Shown piece after piece: positions 34,367-42,974 of a DNA stretch of 64,000 nt. The stretch lies in contig CAZRTZ010000003.1 in NCBI GenBank assembly GCA_964603155.1, positions 1 through 64,000 on the forward strand, in the 5' to 3' direction. This DNA is from VAUL01 sp964603155 (GTDB lineage Bacteria > Desulfobacterota > Desulfuromonadia > Desulfuromonadales > BM103). How positions within the stretch are numbered: position 1 is the stretch's first letter; the number at the start of each line of letters is the position of its first letter. A program made the translations under genes and the position numbers. Under the pieces are notes generated by a model. The model saw only the letters and a program-made list of their open reading frames with translations, was not told the DNA's origin and searched no databases.

Positions 34367-35189
34367 GCGCCCTCCTCAAGGCAATCGCCTGCAACCAGCG
34401 TTCAAAAACAATACGGGGTTCGCGCGGCGGCGCAGCTTTTTCTTCGACGGCAACCGGTGTCTCAGCCGGAGGCGCCACAACCTCGGGCTCAGGAGCTGCG
34501 ACCATTTGCCCTGCGAGTGATCCACGCAATTCGAGCAAACGGCTCATGACTCCGGCATTGCCGGGTTCAAGACGCTGAATCTCCTCGTAAACCCTGACGG
34601 CCTGCTCGATCAGCCCCTGCTTGACATAGATTTCAGCCAGCGTTGCCGTCGGAATCGGCGCACTGCCAGGCTCTTCGGAGACCTCCCCGGGAGCGACCGT
34701 GATCTCATCGGGAACAACGGCAACGACTTCTGCAACCGGCGCAGGCGCGGCAGCCGTCGCCCAGGGCTTTGGCAGATCGAGAGCCAGCAACATGTTGCCC
34801 AGCATTTCGTCCTGTGGATGGAACTCGATGGCCTGGGTGAGAATCCGGCGCGCCTGGTCGCGCTCACAGAGGATCAGGTGCAGACGGGCAAGGCCAAGCA
34901 AAGCCGCCAGGCTCTGCCGGTCAATCGCCAGAGCCTGGTAATAGGCCGTCATCGCCTCGTCGAACTTCCCCATTTGGCAAAGGACCCGACCGAGCGTGGC
35001 AAACCCCGGGGAGAAATTGGGGAGGGCCTGCGTCCCCAGCCGGGCCGCCGCAAGGGCATCATCCAGCAGACCGACCTGGCGAAAAGCTTCGGCAAGCGGC
35101 ACGAACGCCGTTGAATGGGGATCCTTGTTGACGATCTGCAGATAGCAGTCGATCTTGCCGATGAGGCTGCTGCCGGTTTTGTTTTGCAC
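34356..35189 (-). CDS. TPR-repeat protein
   Basis: A 277-residue protein with about four tetratricopeptide repeats: three in the N-terminal half (from residue 28 to about 135), then a Pro/Ala/Val-rich linker and a fourth (TLAEIYVKQGLIEQAVRVYE, about residue 183). A second proline- and glutamate-rich stretch precedes the C-terminus. No signal peptide is visible, so it is probably a cytoplasmic adaptor. GTG start at 35189 with GGAG upstream. It overlaps the roadblock gene by 11 bases and follows aroB by 14 bases; the pair is likely to act together. Confidence 0.82.
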   Translation of the reverse strand: MQNKTGSSLIGKIDCYLQIVNKDPHSTAFVPLAEAFRQVGLLDDALAAARLGTQALPNFSPGFATLGRVLCQMGKFDEAMTAYYQALAIDRQSLAALLGLARLHLILCERDQARRILTQAIEFHPQDEMLGNMLLALDLPKPWATAAAPAPVAEVVAVVPDEITVAPGEVSEEPGSAPIPTATLAEIYVKQGLIEQAVRVYEEIQRLEPGNAGVMSRLLELRGSLAGQMVAAPEPEVVAPPAETPVAVEEKAAPPREPRIVFERWLQAIALRRAHVQ

Positions 35190-35203
35190 CTTGTGGCTCC
35201 GCG

Positions 35204-36280
35204 TCAGGCGAAAAGATGACTCAGCAACTGTTCCGGCTTGTCGACCCGGTGCAAATCCGCCGAACCGATGCCATGGTTGAGAACCAGGCGGATGGCGCCA
35301 TCCTTGACCTTCTTGTCATGGCGCATGACCGCGAGATATTCCTCGGGGCTGAACGCCGGTGGCGTCACCGGCAACGCGAGGCATTCCAACAGAGCAAGCA
35401 GGCGGGCGACATCGTCTTTGCCGCACAAGCCGAGCCGTTCCGAAGCCCGGGCCGCCAGAACCATGCCGATAGCCACCGCCTCGCCATGCCTGATCACACC
35501 GTACCCCGCCAGTGTTTCCACCGCATGGCCGAAGGTATGACCGTAGTTCAGAATTGCGCGTAATCCCTGCTCATTTTCGTCACTTTCTACAACATTTGCC
35601 TTTATTTGGCAAGAGACCATGACCGCATGCTGCAGGGCCTCCACATCGCGCTCGGCCAAAGCCGTGCTGTTATTCTCCAGCCAGGCGAAGAAACCGGCAT
35701 CGTGAATCACCCCGTATTTGACCACCTCGGCCAACCCGGCCACGTACTCGCGTGAAGGCAGGGTCTTCAGGGTATCGACGTCGATATGCACGTACCGGGG
35801 CTGATAGAAGGCACCGATGAGGTTCTTCCCCAAAGGATGATTGACGCCGGTCTTGCCCCCGACCGAGCTGTCCACCTGAGCAAGCAGAGTGGTCGGCACC
35901 TGGGCGAAGGGGATGCCGCGCAGGAAAGTGGCCGCGGCAAAGCCGGTCAGATCGCCGATCACCCCGCCGCCCAGCGCCAGCAAACCGCAGTGGCGGTCAA
36001 AATTCCATTCGATGAAGGCATCGTACAGGCTCTCGAGAGTGGTCAGCGTCTTGTACTGCTCCCCGTCCGGGACCTGCACCACGCTGACCTGTCTCCCCTC
36101 GCTGACGAGGGCGTCAACCAGAACTTCACCGTACAATTCACCAACGGTTGGATTGGTGACGATGCCGACGCGCCGCGGGAAGCCGACGCCATCCAGCGCC
36201 GCGCCAATCTGGCTGAAAATTCCTGTGCCGACCACAATCGGGTAGCTGCGCTCTCCCAGGGAGACATTTACGACGGGCAT
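35204..36280 (-). CDS. aroB: 3-dehydroquinate synthase
   Basis: Second shikimate-pathway step, NAD- and metal-dependent, 358 residues. The GGGVIGDLTGFAAATFLRG motif (about residues 104-122), the DSSVGGKTGVNHPLGKNLIG segment and the metal His/Glu in LNYGHTFGHAVE are intact. It overlaps aroK by 13 bases, the conserved aroK-aroB order downstream of pilQ. Confidence 0.97.
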   Translation of the reverse strand: MPVVNVSLGERSYPIVVGTGIFSQIGAALDGVGFPRRVGIVTNPTVGELYGEVLVDALVSEGRQVSVVQVPDGEQYKTLTTLESLYDAFIEWNFDRHCGLLALGGGVIGDLTGFAAATFLRGIPFAQVPTTLLAQVDSSVGGKTGVNHPLGKNLIGAFYQPRYVHIDVDTLKTLPSREYVAGLAEVVKYGVIHDAGFFAWLENNSTALAERDVEALQHAVMVSCQIKANVVESDENEQGLRAILNYGHTFGHAVETLAGYGVIRHGEAVAIGMVLAARASERLGLCGKDDVARLLALLECLALPVTPPAFSPEEYLAVMRHDKKVKDGAIRLVLNHGIGSADLHRVDKPEQLLSHLFA

Positions 36281-36810
36281 TGCTTGACTTCCTCCATCCC
36301 CAGACGATTGATGATTTCCCGCACCACGCCGTTGACACTTAATCTGTCCGCGTCAACCACCAGATCCGCCTCTTCATACCAGGGGAGTCGACTTTGCCAC
36401 AACTGCCGGACCGGTGCCAGCCCCTGCCCGGGATCGGCCAACGGCCGGCCGCTGCTGCGCGCAAGGCGGCGCTCGAGCGTCGACCAGGATACGCGCAGAT
36501 AAACGACGATCCCCAACTCTTTCATCAGCGCACGATTTTTCTCACGCCCGACGATTCCACCTCCGGTGGCAAAGACGGTGGAAACACGGTCAGCCTGCTC
36601 GGCGAGCACCGCACTTTCGCAGTCGCGAAAAAAGGGTTCGCCATCTTCGGCGAAAATCTGCGGGATCGATCGCCCCTCACGCTCGACCAGCAGTTGGTCA
36701 AGATCGGCAAAGCCGAAACCGAGACGCTGTGCCAGCCGCCGGCCGACCGTGCTCTTTCCGGAGCCCATGAAGCCGATCAAAAAGATATTGCGCGAACTGC
36801 TGTTCATCAC
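36268..36810 (-). CDS. aroK: Shikimate kinase
   Basis: Phosphorylates shikimate; 180 residues. Walker A GFMGSGKSTVGRRLA (about residue 14), the shikimate-binding Asp-Arg region FADLDQLLVEREGRSIPQIF and the FATGGGIV motif are present, and the lid has SWSTLERRLARSSGRPL. It opens the aroK-aroB-...-accC run just after the pilQ terminator. Confidence 0.95.
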   Translation of the reverse strand: MMNSSSRNIFLIGFMGSGKSTVGRRLAQRLGFGFADLDQLLVEREGRSIPQIFAEDGEPFFRDCESAVLAEQADRVSTVFATGGGIVGREKNRALMKELGIVVYLRVSWSTLERRLARSSGRPLADPGQGLAPVRQLWQSRLPWYEEADLVVDADRLSVNGVVREIINRLGMEEVKQCPS

Positions 36811-36838
36811 CGTTGCCTCTACCCTGCTGCAGATATAA

Positions 36839-36868
36839 GAAAGGGACAGGTGTAAACCTGTCCCTTTC
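36839..36868. terminator. Terminator between pilQ and aroK
   Basis: Perfect 13-bp stem (GAAAGGGACAGGT / ACCTGTCCCTTTC) with a 4-base loop. T tracts are interrupted on both strands. It separates pilMNOPQ from the aro run. Confidence 0.7.
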
Positions 36869-36893
36869 TGCTTTCAAGAACAAACCTTCGGGA

Positions 36894-39605
36894 TCAGGCT
36901 TCGATGATCCGCGGGGTGATGAAAATCAGAATCTCCTTGCGCGATGCAGATTTCGACTCAGACTTGAAGAAGTAGCCGAGGAAAGGGATATCCTTCAACA
37001 AAGGCACCCCTGCATCACCCTTTCTTTCATCTTCCACGAAAATCCCGCCGATGACCGTGGTGCTCCCGTCACGCACGATGACCTTGGTTTCCGCCTTGCG
37101 ATCGTTGATGCTAAGTGCCTGACCAGTAGCAGTCGGGACGACATCCCCAACCGAGCTATTAGAGGCTTTGACATCGAGGATAATGCTGCCGTCCGGATTG
37201 ATTTCAGGCGTGACTTCCAGTTTCAACTCGGCGCTTTCAAACTTGGTGTCCGTACCCTGATCACTGGTTGTGGTGTAAGGAATCTTGGTACCCTGGGAGA
37301 TCAGCGCCTTCTGCCCGTTCAGGGTGGTGACGCGCGGCGTCGAGATGATCTTCCCTTCCCCTTGGGACTCCAGAGCGGAGAGGCGTACCGCCAGATTCGC
37401 CTTGCCATCCAAAAGACCGAACAGAAGACCGACTGTACCCCCTGCACTCGACCCTGGTGTACCGGGGCTCGGCGGCGTGATGAGGAACGACCCGCCGAGA
37501 CCGATGGCGGCGTTTTCCAGGTCGTCACCATTCGGCGTATCCGCATAGGTGAAGCCCCAGCGCACGCCGAGATCGCGGGCGAAGTTGGTATTGACCTCGA
37601 CGATGCGAGCCTCGATCAGCACCTGACGCTCAGGACGGTCGATGGTCTTGATCATGGCCACCATCTGCTCGAGAACCACAGGAGAGTCCATGATAATCAA
37701 CTGCTTATTGCGGGTGTCCGGAGTGATGGTGCCACGCTTGCTCTTAATTGCCTCCAGATTCTTGACAACATCAGCGACACTGGCATAGCTGACTTCGAAC
37801 ACCCGTGTCTCCAGAGCGCCCTCATCAACATTTTCTTTGGCTGCCTGCATGATTGCCAGTTGGCGCTCGCGCAACTTCTTCGACGGCATGATACGGACGA
37901 CGTTGCCGTCCTGAAGCTTGCCAAGGTCGGCCGTCTCCAGCACCAGGTCGAGAGCCTGATCCCAGGGGACATCGATCAAACGCAGGGTGATCGTCCCCTT
38001 GACATCGTTGCTGGCCAGAATGTTGAGTCCGCTGACGTCGCCGATCAACTGCAGGATGTTGCGGATATCGGCGTCATCGAAAACCAGCGAAATTTTCTGT
38101 CCGGTATAAGCCGGTTTTTCCAGGGCGGCTTCGGGCAACTTGCCCGGCACGAACTCGCCTGCAGCCGGAACAGCACCTTTGGGCTGATCAACCACGAGTT
38201 CCTTGGTCTCCACCACCGGCGGAAGCGCCTCGGCAAAGGTGCCATCCTCGACGATCAGCTTGACGGTTTCCCCCTGGTCATCGAGCCGGTAGGCCACGGG
38301 TCCTTTCAGTTCGACGGCAAAACGCACGCCCTGCTTGCCCTTTTCGGTGAAGACATAGGGGGTCACCGTCGAAACCGCGCTCGGGAAACCGGAAGCGTCG
38401 ATGGTCCGGCGCAGGGTCCGGCTGATGGTGGCATTCTTGACCTCAAAGCGCAGCTTGTTGCCGTCAATTTTCGGCGCTGAGACGTTCGCCGGCGCCGAGA
38501 GCCCGAGAACCACGGTGCTCAGTCCCTCCTGATTGGTAAAGTCGAAGCGCTCGATGGTCACCTGATTGGCCGAAACCGGCCCTTTCTTTTTCACGACGGG
38601 CACATCCGCTTTCGTTGCAGTTTCGCTGGCGGCAACAGCAGCAGGCGCAGCTATAGCGGCGGGAGTCGATGAAAGCCCTTTGCCCCAGGCCACGGCCACG
38701 CCATTGACCTGCTTATCCACCTTGAAGTCGGGGACTTTCGGGCCATCGGCGTCGAACACCCCGCGCACCTTGTCGGCATAGAAGCCGATCCGTACCTGCT
38801 TGATGCCATCCGCTGCATTGAAGGTCCTGGTTTTAAATGCCGGCGTCACACCGTAAAGATCGACCACCAGGCGCGGCGGGTTGGCAAGGACGAAATGCTC
38901 CAGGCGATTAACATCGCCATCGGTTGCGAATACGGCGCGTCCCGGGGAGATGTCGACACGATTGACAACGGTGGCGGCCTTGACGGCTTGAGGCGCTGCC
39001 ACCTGAGCCTGGGCGTGAGCCTGCTCCTTTATATGCCCGGCCTGGGCCTGGGCATGCTGCGCGTGTGCCTGGGCCTGGGCGTGAGCGAGAGGATCGACCT
39101 GCGGCGCCGGGCTGGCTGCAGCCGCTGTGGCGACCGGAGCGGCAGCCATCTCCTTGACGGCCTTGATCCCCGGAAAGATCAGGCGGAAGGTGGTTCCGTC
39201 CATAGCGACCTGGTAGTCGGCCGCTGCGGCCAGCACCATTTCAACCCGCGCCATCGGTCCAGCCGCAAGGTCATACTTGGCGAGCCGGACATTCTGCAGC
39301 GGCGCCGGGCCGACGGCGAGTTCCGCAGGCAACTGGCCGAAGGAGGTGCCGGGGAAGTCGATCACCACGCGCACCGGATCGAAGGAGTCGTAGACCGTGT
39401 AGCGATAGCCGACCGGCTCGCTGGTCTGAATCAGCAGCGTCGGTGCCGCCGCCCCCTCTTCCATCTTGACGGAGACGATCTGGTTGGCGGCCCATACGCT
39501 GCCAACGCACACCAGCATGGCGATGGACAGCATGATGGCAACCCGTCCCGCGAGGGAGTTTCCAATGCCCTGGAATTTTTTATTCATCGCGCTCACCCCA
39601 CTCAT
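36894..39605 (-). CDS. pilQ: Type IV pilus secretin PilQ
   Basis: Outer-membrane secretin through which the pilus passes, 903 residues. A signal peptide ends near VWAAN (about 41). AMIN-type domains that bind peptidoglycan follow (DSFDPVRVVIDFPG near 70, NPPRLVVDLYG near 240, a third near 360), then secretin_TonB and NolW-type domains (KISLVFDDADIRNIL near 505) and the secretin core ending in PFLGYFFKSESKS and KEILIFITPRII. Between the first two AMIN domains lies a low-complexity Ala/His/Gln stretch (about 171-203). The ATG at 39605 has GGAG eight bases upstream; a second ATG at 39587 is possible. Last gene of pilMNOPQ. Confidence 0.96.
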   Translation of the reverse strand: MSGVSAMNKKFQGIGNSLAGRVAIMLSIAMLVCVGSVWAANQIVSVKMEEGAAAPTLLIQTSEPVGYRYTVYDSFDPVRVVIDFPGTSFGQLPAELAVGPAPLQNVRLAKYDLAAGPMARVEMVLAAAADYQVAMDGTTFRLIFPGIKAVKEMAAAPVATAAAASPAPQVDPLAHAQAQAHAQHAQAQAGHIKEQAHAQAQVAAPQAVKAATVVNRVDISPGRAVFATDGDVNRLEHFVLANPPRLVVDLYGVTPAFKTRTFNAADGIKQVRIGFYADKVRGVFDADGPKVPDFKVDKQVNGVAVAWGKGLSSTPAAIAAPAAVAASETATKADVPVVKKKGPVSANQVTIERFDFTNQEGLSTVVLGLSAPANVSAPKIDGNKLRFEVKNATISRTLRRTIDASGFPSAVSTVTPYVFTEKGKQGVRFAVELKGPVAYRLDDQGETVKLIVEDGTFAEALPPVVETKELVVDQPKGAVPAAGEFVPGKLPEAALEKPAYTGQKISLVFDDADIRNILQLIGDVSGLNILASNDVKGTITLRLIDVPWDQALDLVLETADLGKLQDGNVVRIMPSKKLRERQLAIMQAAKENVDEGALETRVFEVSYASVADVVKNLEAIKSKRGTITPDTRNKQLIIMDSPVVLEQMVAMIKTIDRPERQVLIEARIVEVNTNFARDLGVRWGFTYADTPNGDDLENAAIGLGGSFLITPPSPGTPGSSAGGTVGLLFGLLDGKANLAVRLSALESQGEGKIISTPRVTTLNGQKALISQGTKIPYTTTSDQGTDTKFESAELKLEVTPEINPDGSIILDVKASNSSVGDVVPTATGQALSINDRKAETKVIVRDGSTTVIGGIFVEDERKGDAGVPLLKDIPFLGYFFKSESKSASRKEILIFITPRIIEA

Positions 39606-39608
39606 TGA

Positions 39609-40121
39609 TCAGACTCCTTCCCTCACGGGGACTTTCAACTCCTGCATATTTTTACGAGTCTTACCGGTAATGTCTTGATATTGCTCTTCGACCAGAATCC
39701 GTTCGCGACTGATCTCCTTGATCACACCGTTGGCCTTGCCAAGACGCATGCCGGTTTTGAGAATGTAGGCTCGGCCATCAGGCGCGGTAATCATCGCTTT
39801 GGTCTCGCCCATACCGATGATGACCGCCTTGACCATAAATTGCGGCAGATCGAACGCTTCCAGCGGATTTTCGAAGGTCTTCACCGTAGCCTTGGTTGCA
39901 ATGAGCGGGACAAACGGATCACGGCGACCTTCGATCTGGTAAACGAACCTGACCTCGGCCGGTACAGTCTCTGCTGCTGGTGCAGGTGGCTTGACTGCCG
40001 CGGCGGGCGGTTTGGCGACAGCCTGAGTCGCCGGCTGGGCCGGGGTCTCTTCCTTTTGACATCCGGCCAGAAAACCCAAGCCGGCGCAAATCGCAACTGC
40101 CATAATAAATTGCGGTTTCAT
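39609..40121 (-). CDS. pilP: Pilus assembly lipoprotein PilP
   Basis: Inner-membrane lipoprotein linking PilNO to the secretin, 170 residues. A lipobox LAGC gives lipidation at about Cys21; an Ala/Pro-rich linker follows, then the PilP beta domain (RDPFVPLI, MRLGKANGVIKEI). It ends three bases before pilQ. Confidence 0.93.
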   Translation of the reverse strand: MKPQFIMAVAICAGLGFLAGCQKEETPAQPATQAVAKPPAAAVKPPAPAAETVPAEVRFVYQIEGRRDPFVPLIATKATVKTFENPLEAFDLPQFMVKAVIIGMGETKAMITAPDGRAYILKTGMRLGKANGVIKEISRERILVEEQYQDITGKTRKNMQELKVPVREGV

Positions 40122-40133
40122 ACGCAGGACACC

Positions 40134-40706
40134 TTATTTGGAGTCAACGAACCGATAGGTCAGGACCTTGGTCGAAATTTCGATGACCGCCTGATTCCCG
40201 GCAATCTTTGCATTTCCCATCGTCAAGTTATTCAGATTAACAATCCTCGGCAGATCACTGACCGCCCCGGCGAACAGAGCGACGTTGTGATAGGTGCCTC
40301 GCAACCTGAGATCCGCAGGGACTTCAGCGAAGAAGCCCTTGGGGACCTCCGCAGCCGGTTTGAACTCCAGAACTTCGAGACCATTGTCCTTGGCCAGCCC
40401 TGCCAGATTGGTCAGCAGCGAAGGGATTTCGCTCTGGTTGGGCAAACGCGTCAAGGCCGCTTCGAAACGCTTCTCCATCTTGGCGAATTCCGCCTTGTAT
40501 TTCGCCAGGTTGTTGGCCAGCAGGCGCTTTTCAGCGATCTCCGCATCGAGCTTTTGCGCCTCCTGCTTCAACTGCTCCATTTCTTCGTACATGGGCATCC
40601 CGACGAACCAGACCAGCAAACCGACAATCAGCAACAATACAGAGCCGAGCATGGCCAGCCGTTTGTAAAGTGGCAGCTTCAGCAGCTTTTCAACGCGTGG
40701 ATTCAT
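40134..40706 (-). CDS. pilO: Pilus assembly protein PilO
   Basis: Bitopic inner-membrane protein, 190 residues: short cytoplasmic start, membrane span (about 18-37, LGSVLLLIVGLLVWFVG), coiled coil (about 40-80, rich in Glu/Lys/Ala) and a ferredoxin-like periplasmic domain. It pairs with PilN to form the alignment complex. Spacing and order within pilMNOPQ are standard. Confidence 0.93.
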   Translation of the reverse strand: MNPRVEKLLKLPLYKRLAMLGSVLLLIVGLLVWFVGMPMYEEMEQLKQEAQKLDAEIAEKRLLANNLAKYKAEFAKMEKRFEAALTRLPNQSEIPSLLTNLAGLAKDNGLEVLEFKPAAEVPKGFFAEVPADLRLRGTYHNVALFAGAVSDLPRIVNLNNLTMGNAKIAGNQAVIEISTKVLTYRFVDSK

Positions 40707-40729
40707 AATTCTGGGCTCCGGACGGTTGA

Positions 40730-41332
40730 TCAGGTTCCTTGCGGAGCGGCTTTAGCCTTCTTGCCGTCCACCGGAACAGTCACATCGACTTTCTTGTTTT
40801 CCAGATCGCACTCGATGTCGAATTTATTCAACTTGACCCCATCCTTGACCGTCTGCTGCGTACCCTTCAGGGTGATGTTGGCAAAGGCGCTGGAAAGATC
40901 GAGATTGCGCATGAACAGAGCCACCGTCTCCTCATTGATCCCGTAACCGGAAAGGTTGGCCTTCAGCCCGTTTTCCTTGAAGGAGTCGATCCAGAGTTTG
41001 TCAGGCAGAGCTTTATAGAGTTCATCCAGAAGGATGATCGGCCCGCTCCGCGATTTTTCCAGCTTGTCGAGCACATCCAGCTTGGCCTGCAGCGCCTCCT
41101 GGCGCTTCTTGAATTCGTTGGCCTCGCCGATGGTCTTCATCAACCGGGTGATTTCCATCTTCTTGTCTTCCACGCTGGTGCGCGCCTCATCGACCCAGGT
41201 AAGCATCTGGATATAGGCCAACGCGCACAAACCCAGGGTCACCAGCAGCGAAACCCCGGCCACAACCAGCTGCCCCTTAAGCTTTTCCTTCTTTTGCGCA
41301 GCCTTGACTGGAAGTAGATTGATCCGGATCAT
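40730..41332 (-). CDS. pilN: Pilus assembly protein PilN
   Basis: Bitopic inner-membrane protein, 200 residues. The N-terminal cytoplasmic motif MIRINLLPVK is the peptide that docks onto PilM; a membrane span follows (about 23-43), then a coiled coil and periplasmic domain. It overlaps pilM by 4 bases, matching their physical interaction. Confidence 0.94.
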   Translation of the reverse strand: MIRINLLPVKAAQKKEKLKGQLVVAGVSLLVTLGLCALAYIQMLTWVDEARTSVEDKKMEITRLMKTIGEANEFKKRQEALQAKLDVLDKLEKSRSGPIILLDELYKALPDKLWIDSFKENGLKANLSGYGINEETVALFMRNLDLSSAFANITLKGTQQTVKDGVKLNKFDIECDLENKKVDVTVPVDGKKAKAAPQGT

Positions 41333-42384
41333 TTGTCTCCCACCCTTCTCATCGCCAGGCCAACCGCAACGGTAAAGAGCGGCCCGACAGACTGCAGGTA
41401 ATCAGGGTCGAATGTTTTCTTGTTACTGGTAATCTGCCGCCACGGATCGAGCACTTGCACGTCGATCCCCAAACGCTGAGCCAGCGAAGTCCGAATAGCC
41501 GGCACCCTCGACACGCCACCCGTGATATAGATCCGCTTGGGACGTTCGTCGGCGGAGGAGGCCGAGAAAAAATCAAGAGAACGCTGGATATCGGTGGTCA
41601 GCACCTCGGTGGCATCCTCGATGACCGACGCCACAGTATTTGCCGAAACCCCCGGGAGTTCGCCTCCGAGCTTGACCTTTTCGGCATCCTCCCTGTTGAG
41701 GCCAAGACGCTTCTGCAACTCCTCGTTGTAGGAATTGCCCCCCAACTGAATGTCCCGGGTGAATACCGTCATCCCGCCCTTGAGGACATTGACGTTCAGG
41801 GAACTGGCCCCCAGATCGATCAACGCCACCACTTCATCGTCGCTGACCGGGTAGTTGGCCTCGAAGACGTTCGCCACGGCGAAACAGTCGACGTCCATGA
41901 CCACAGGGTTGAGGCCGCACTCTTTGAAAAGCGCGACATAGTCGTTGACGAAATCCTTTTTCGCGGCGACGAGGATCACGTTCATCTGCGAGGAATCGTT
42001 GACGTCCGGGCCGAGGATCTGGAAATCGAGGTTGACCTCGGAGATTTCGAACGGGATGTACTGTTCGGCCTCCCACTGAATCGAGGACTCAAGCTCCTCC
42101 TCGGTCATGATCGGCATCTGAATCTTGCGGATAATAATCGAATGCCCCGAAACCGAGCTGGCGACATTTTTCTCCTTGATCTTGAGGCTCAAAAGAAGGT
42201 CGCGAATGGCACCGACCACCGCACTCGAATCCATGATGGCATTATCGACAATGGCATCGGAAGGGAGCGGGGTCATGCCGAGGTTCACCAGCTGGTAACC
42301 GCCGCGAACCTCCTTGAGCTGAACCAGCTTGACTGAGCTTGAGCCGATATCGATACCGACCAGATCTCTCTTTTTCTGTAACAC
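41329..42384 (-). CDS. pilM: Pilus assembly ATPase-fold protein PilM
   Basis: Cytoplasmic actin-like (FtsA fold) protein, 351 residues, that binds the PilN N-terminus. Nucleotide-binding motifs are LVGIDIGSSSVKLVQLKE at the start, ALIDLGASSLNVNVL near 190 and YITGGVSRVPAI near 290. The start is GTG at 42384 with GGGAG upstream. First gene of pilMNOPQ; a -24-like element lies about 60 bases before it. Confidence 0.95.
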   Translation of the reverse strand: MLQKKRDLVGIDIGSSSVKLVQLKEVRGGYQLVNLGMTPLPSDAIVDNAIMDSSAVVGAIRDLLLSLKIKEKNVASSVSGHSIIIRKIQMPIMTEEELESSIQWEAEQYIPFEISEVNLDFQILGPDVNDSSQMNVILVAAKKDFVNDYVALFKECGLNPVVMDVDCFAVANVFEANYPVSDDEVVALIDLGASSLNVNVLKGGMTVFTRDIQLGGNSYNEELQKRLGLNREDAEKVKLGGELPGVSANTVASVIEDATEVLTTDIQRSLDFFSASSADERPKRIYITGGVSRVPAIRTSLAQRLGIDVQVLDPWRQITSNKKTFDPDYLQSVGPLFTVAVGLAMRRVGDK

Positions 42385-42434
42385 AATCGTTCTCCCTGGC
42401 GTTCGAAATTACCCGATCAGCGGAGCCTGCAACC

Positions 42435-42451
42435 TACAGCATTCGTGCCAA
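42435..42451 (-). promoter_or_regulatory. Candidate sigma-54 promoter for pilMNOPQ (atypical -12 box)
   Basis: Minus-strand TTGGCACG is a full -24 box; the -12 position reads CTGTA, lacking the invariant GC. CATGTTAA lies three bases before the preceding AGTTGG. The same arrangement is found upstream of cheY (2492-2520). Confidence 0.3.
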
Positions 42452-42478
42452 CTAGATTAACATGTTTTACGATGACCG

Positions 42479-42676
42479 CTATTCGCTCGGGAAAACTTTC
42501 TCCCGCTCGGACAGCTTCAGTCCCAATGCCAGAATTATCTTGCGCTTGGTTGCCATACGACACTCGGCGCCGCTTTCGATGCGATCGACGGTCACCGGCG
42601 ACACCCCGGCCTTGCGCGCCAATTCCGCCTTGCTCATCAACTGAGTCTCGCGAATTTCCCGAACTAGATTGGCCAT
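42479..42676 (-). CDS. XRE-family helix-turn-helix regulator upstream of pilM
   Basis: A 65-residue protein consisting of one Cro/CI-type helix-turn-helix: helices around SKAELARKAGVSPVTVDRIE, ending in a charged tail. AGGA precedes the ATG. It is 94 bases upstream of pilM on the same strand and could regulate the pilus genes or itself. Such small XRE genes before pilM occur in related bacteria, to my knowledge. An antitoxin role is less likely because no toxin gene adjoins it. Confidence 0.8.
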   Translation of the reverse strand: MANLVREIRETQLMSKAELARKAGVSPVTVDRIESGAECRMATKRKIILALGLKLSEREKVFPSE

Positions 42677-42709
42677 TTCACGATCCTGCCATGCGCTGAA
42701 TTTTCTGAA

Positions 42710-42757
42710 ATTATACGAAATTGAGTTTAATTATTGTTAAGTTGAAAATAATGTCAA
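42710..42757 (-). promoter_or_regulatory. AT-rich promoter region of the XRE gene
   Basis: On the minus strand TATAAT (42710-42715) lies 34 bases before the ATG, and TTGACA (42752-42757) lies 36 bases further upstream. They are too far apart to form one promoter, so each may pair with a weaker partner. The assignment to a promoter region rests mainly on composition. Confidence 0.35.
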
Positions 42758-42904
42758 GTAATTATGCCTAGATTTTTTGCCGCATCAAAAGAAATTTCCA
42801 TGTAAAAACAGGTAGATCTACAATATCGTGGGGAGAGGCCGCGAGGGCAACACAATATGGAGGGGTTTGAGGGGATAAATTTTTTTTGTGATCGCGGAGA
42901 CCTG

Positions 42905-42967
42905 GGTTCGGAGTTCGGCGTGATCTTGAGCCTTCAACCTCGTACCCCGCACCTCGCATCCCGAACC
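42905..42967. repeat. Nine-unit degenerate heptamer array after pilD
   Basis: On the plus strand the sequence divides without remainder into GGTTCGG, AGTTCGG, CGTGATC, TTGAGCC, TTCAACC, TCGTACC, CCGCACC, TCGCATC, CCGAACC. It starts 8 bases beyond the pilD stop and fills part of the 298-base spacer between pilD and the XRE gene; the remainder of the spacer is AT-rich with no gene seen. Confidence 0.6.
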
Positions 42968-42974
42968 TTTTTGC

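Noticed and set aside
42905..42967. CRISPR array
   Set aside because: Units are 7 bases with no spacers; no cas genes are present.
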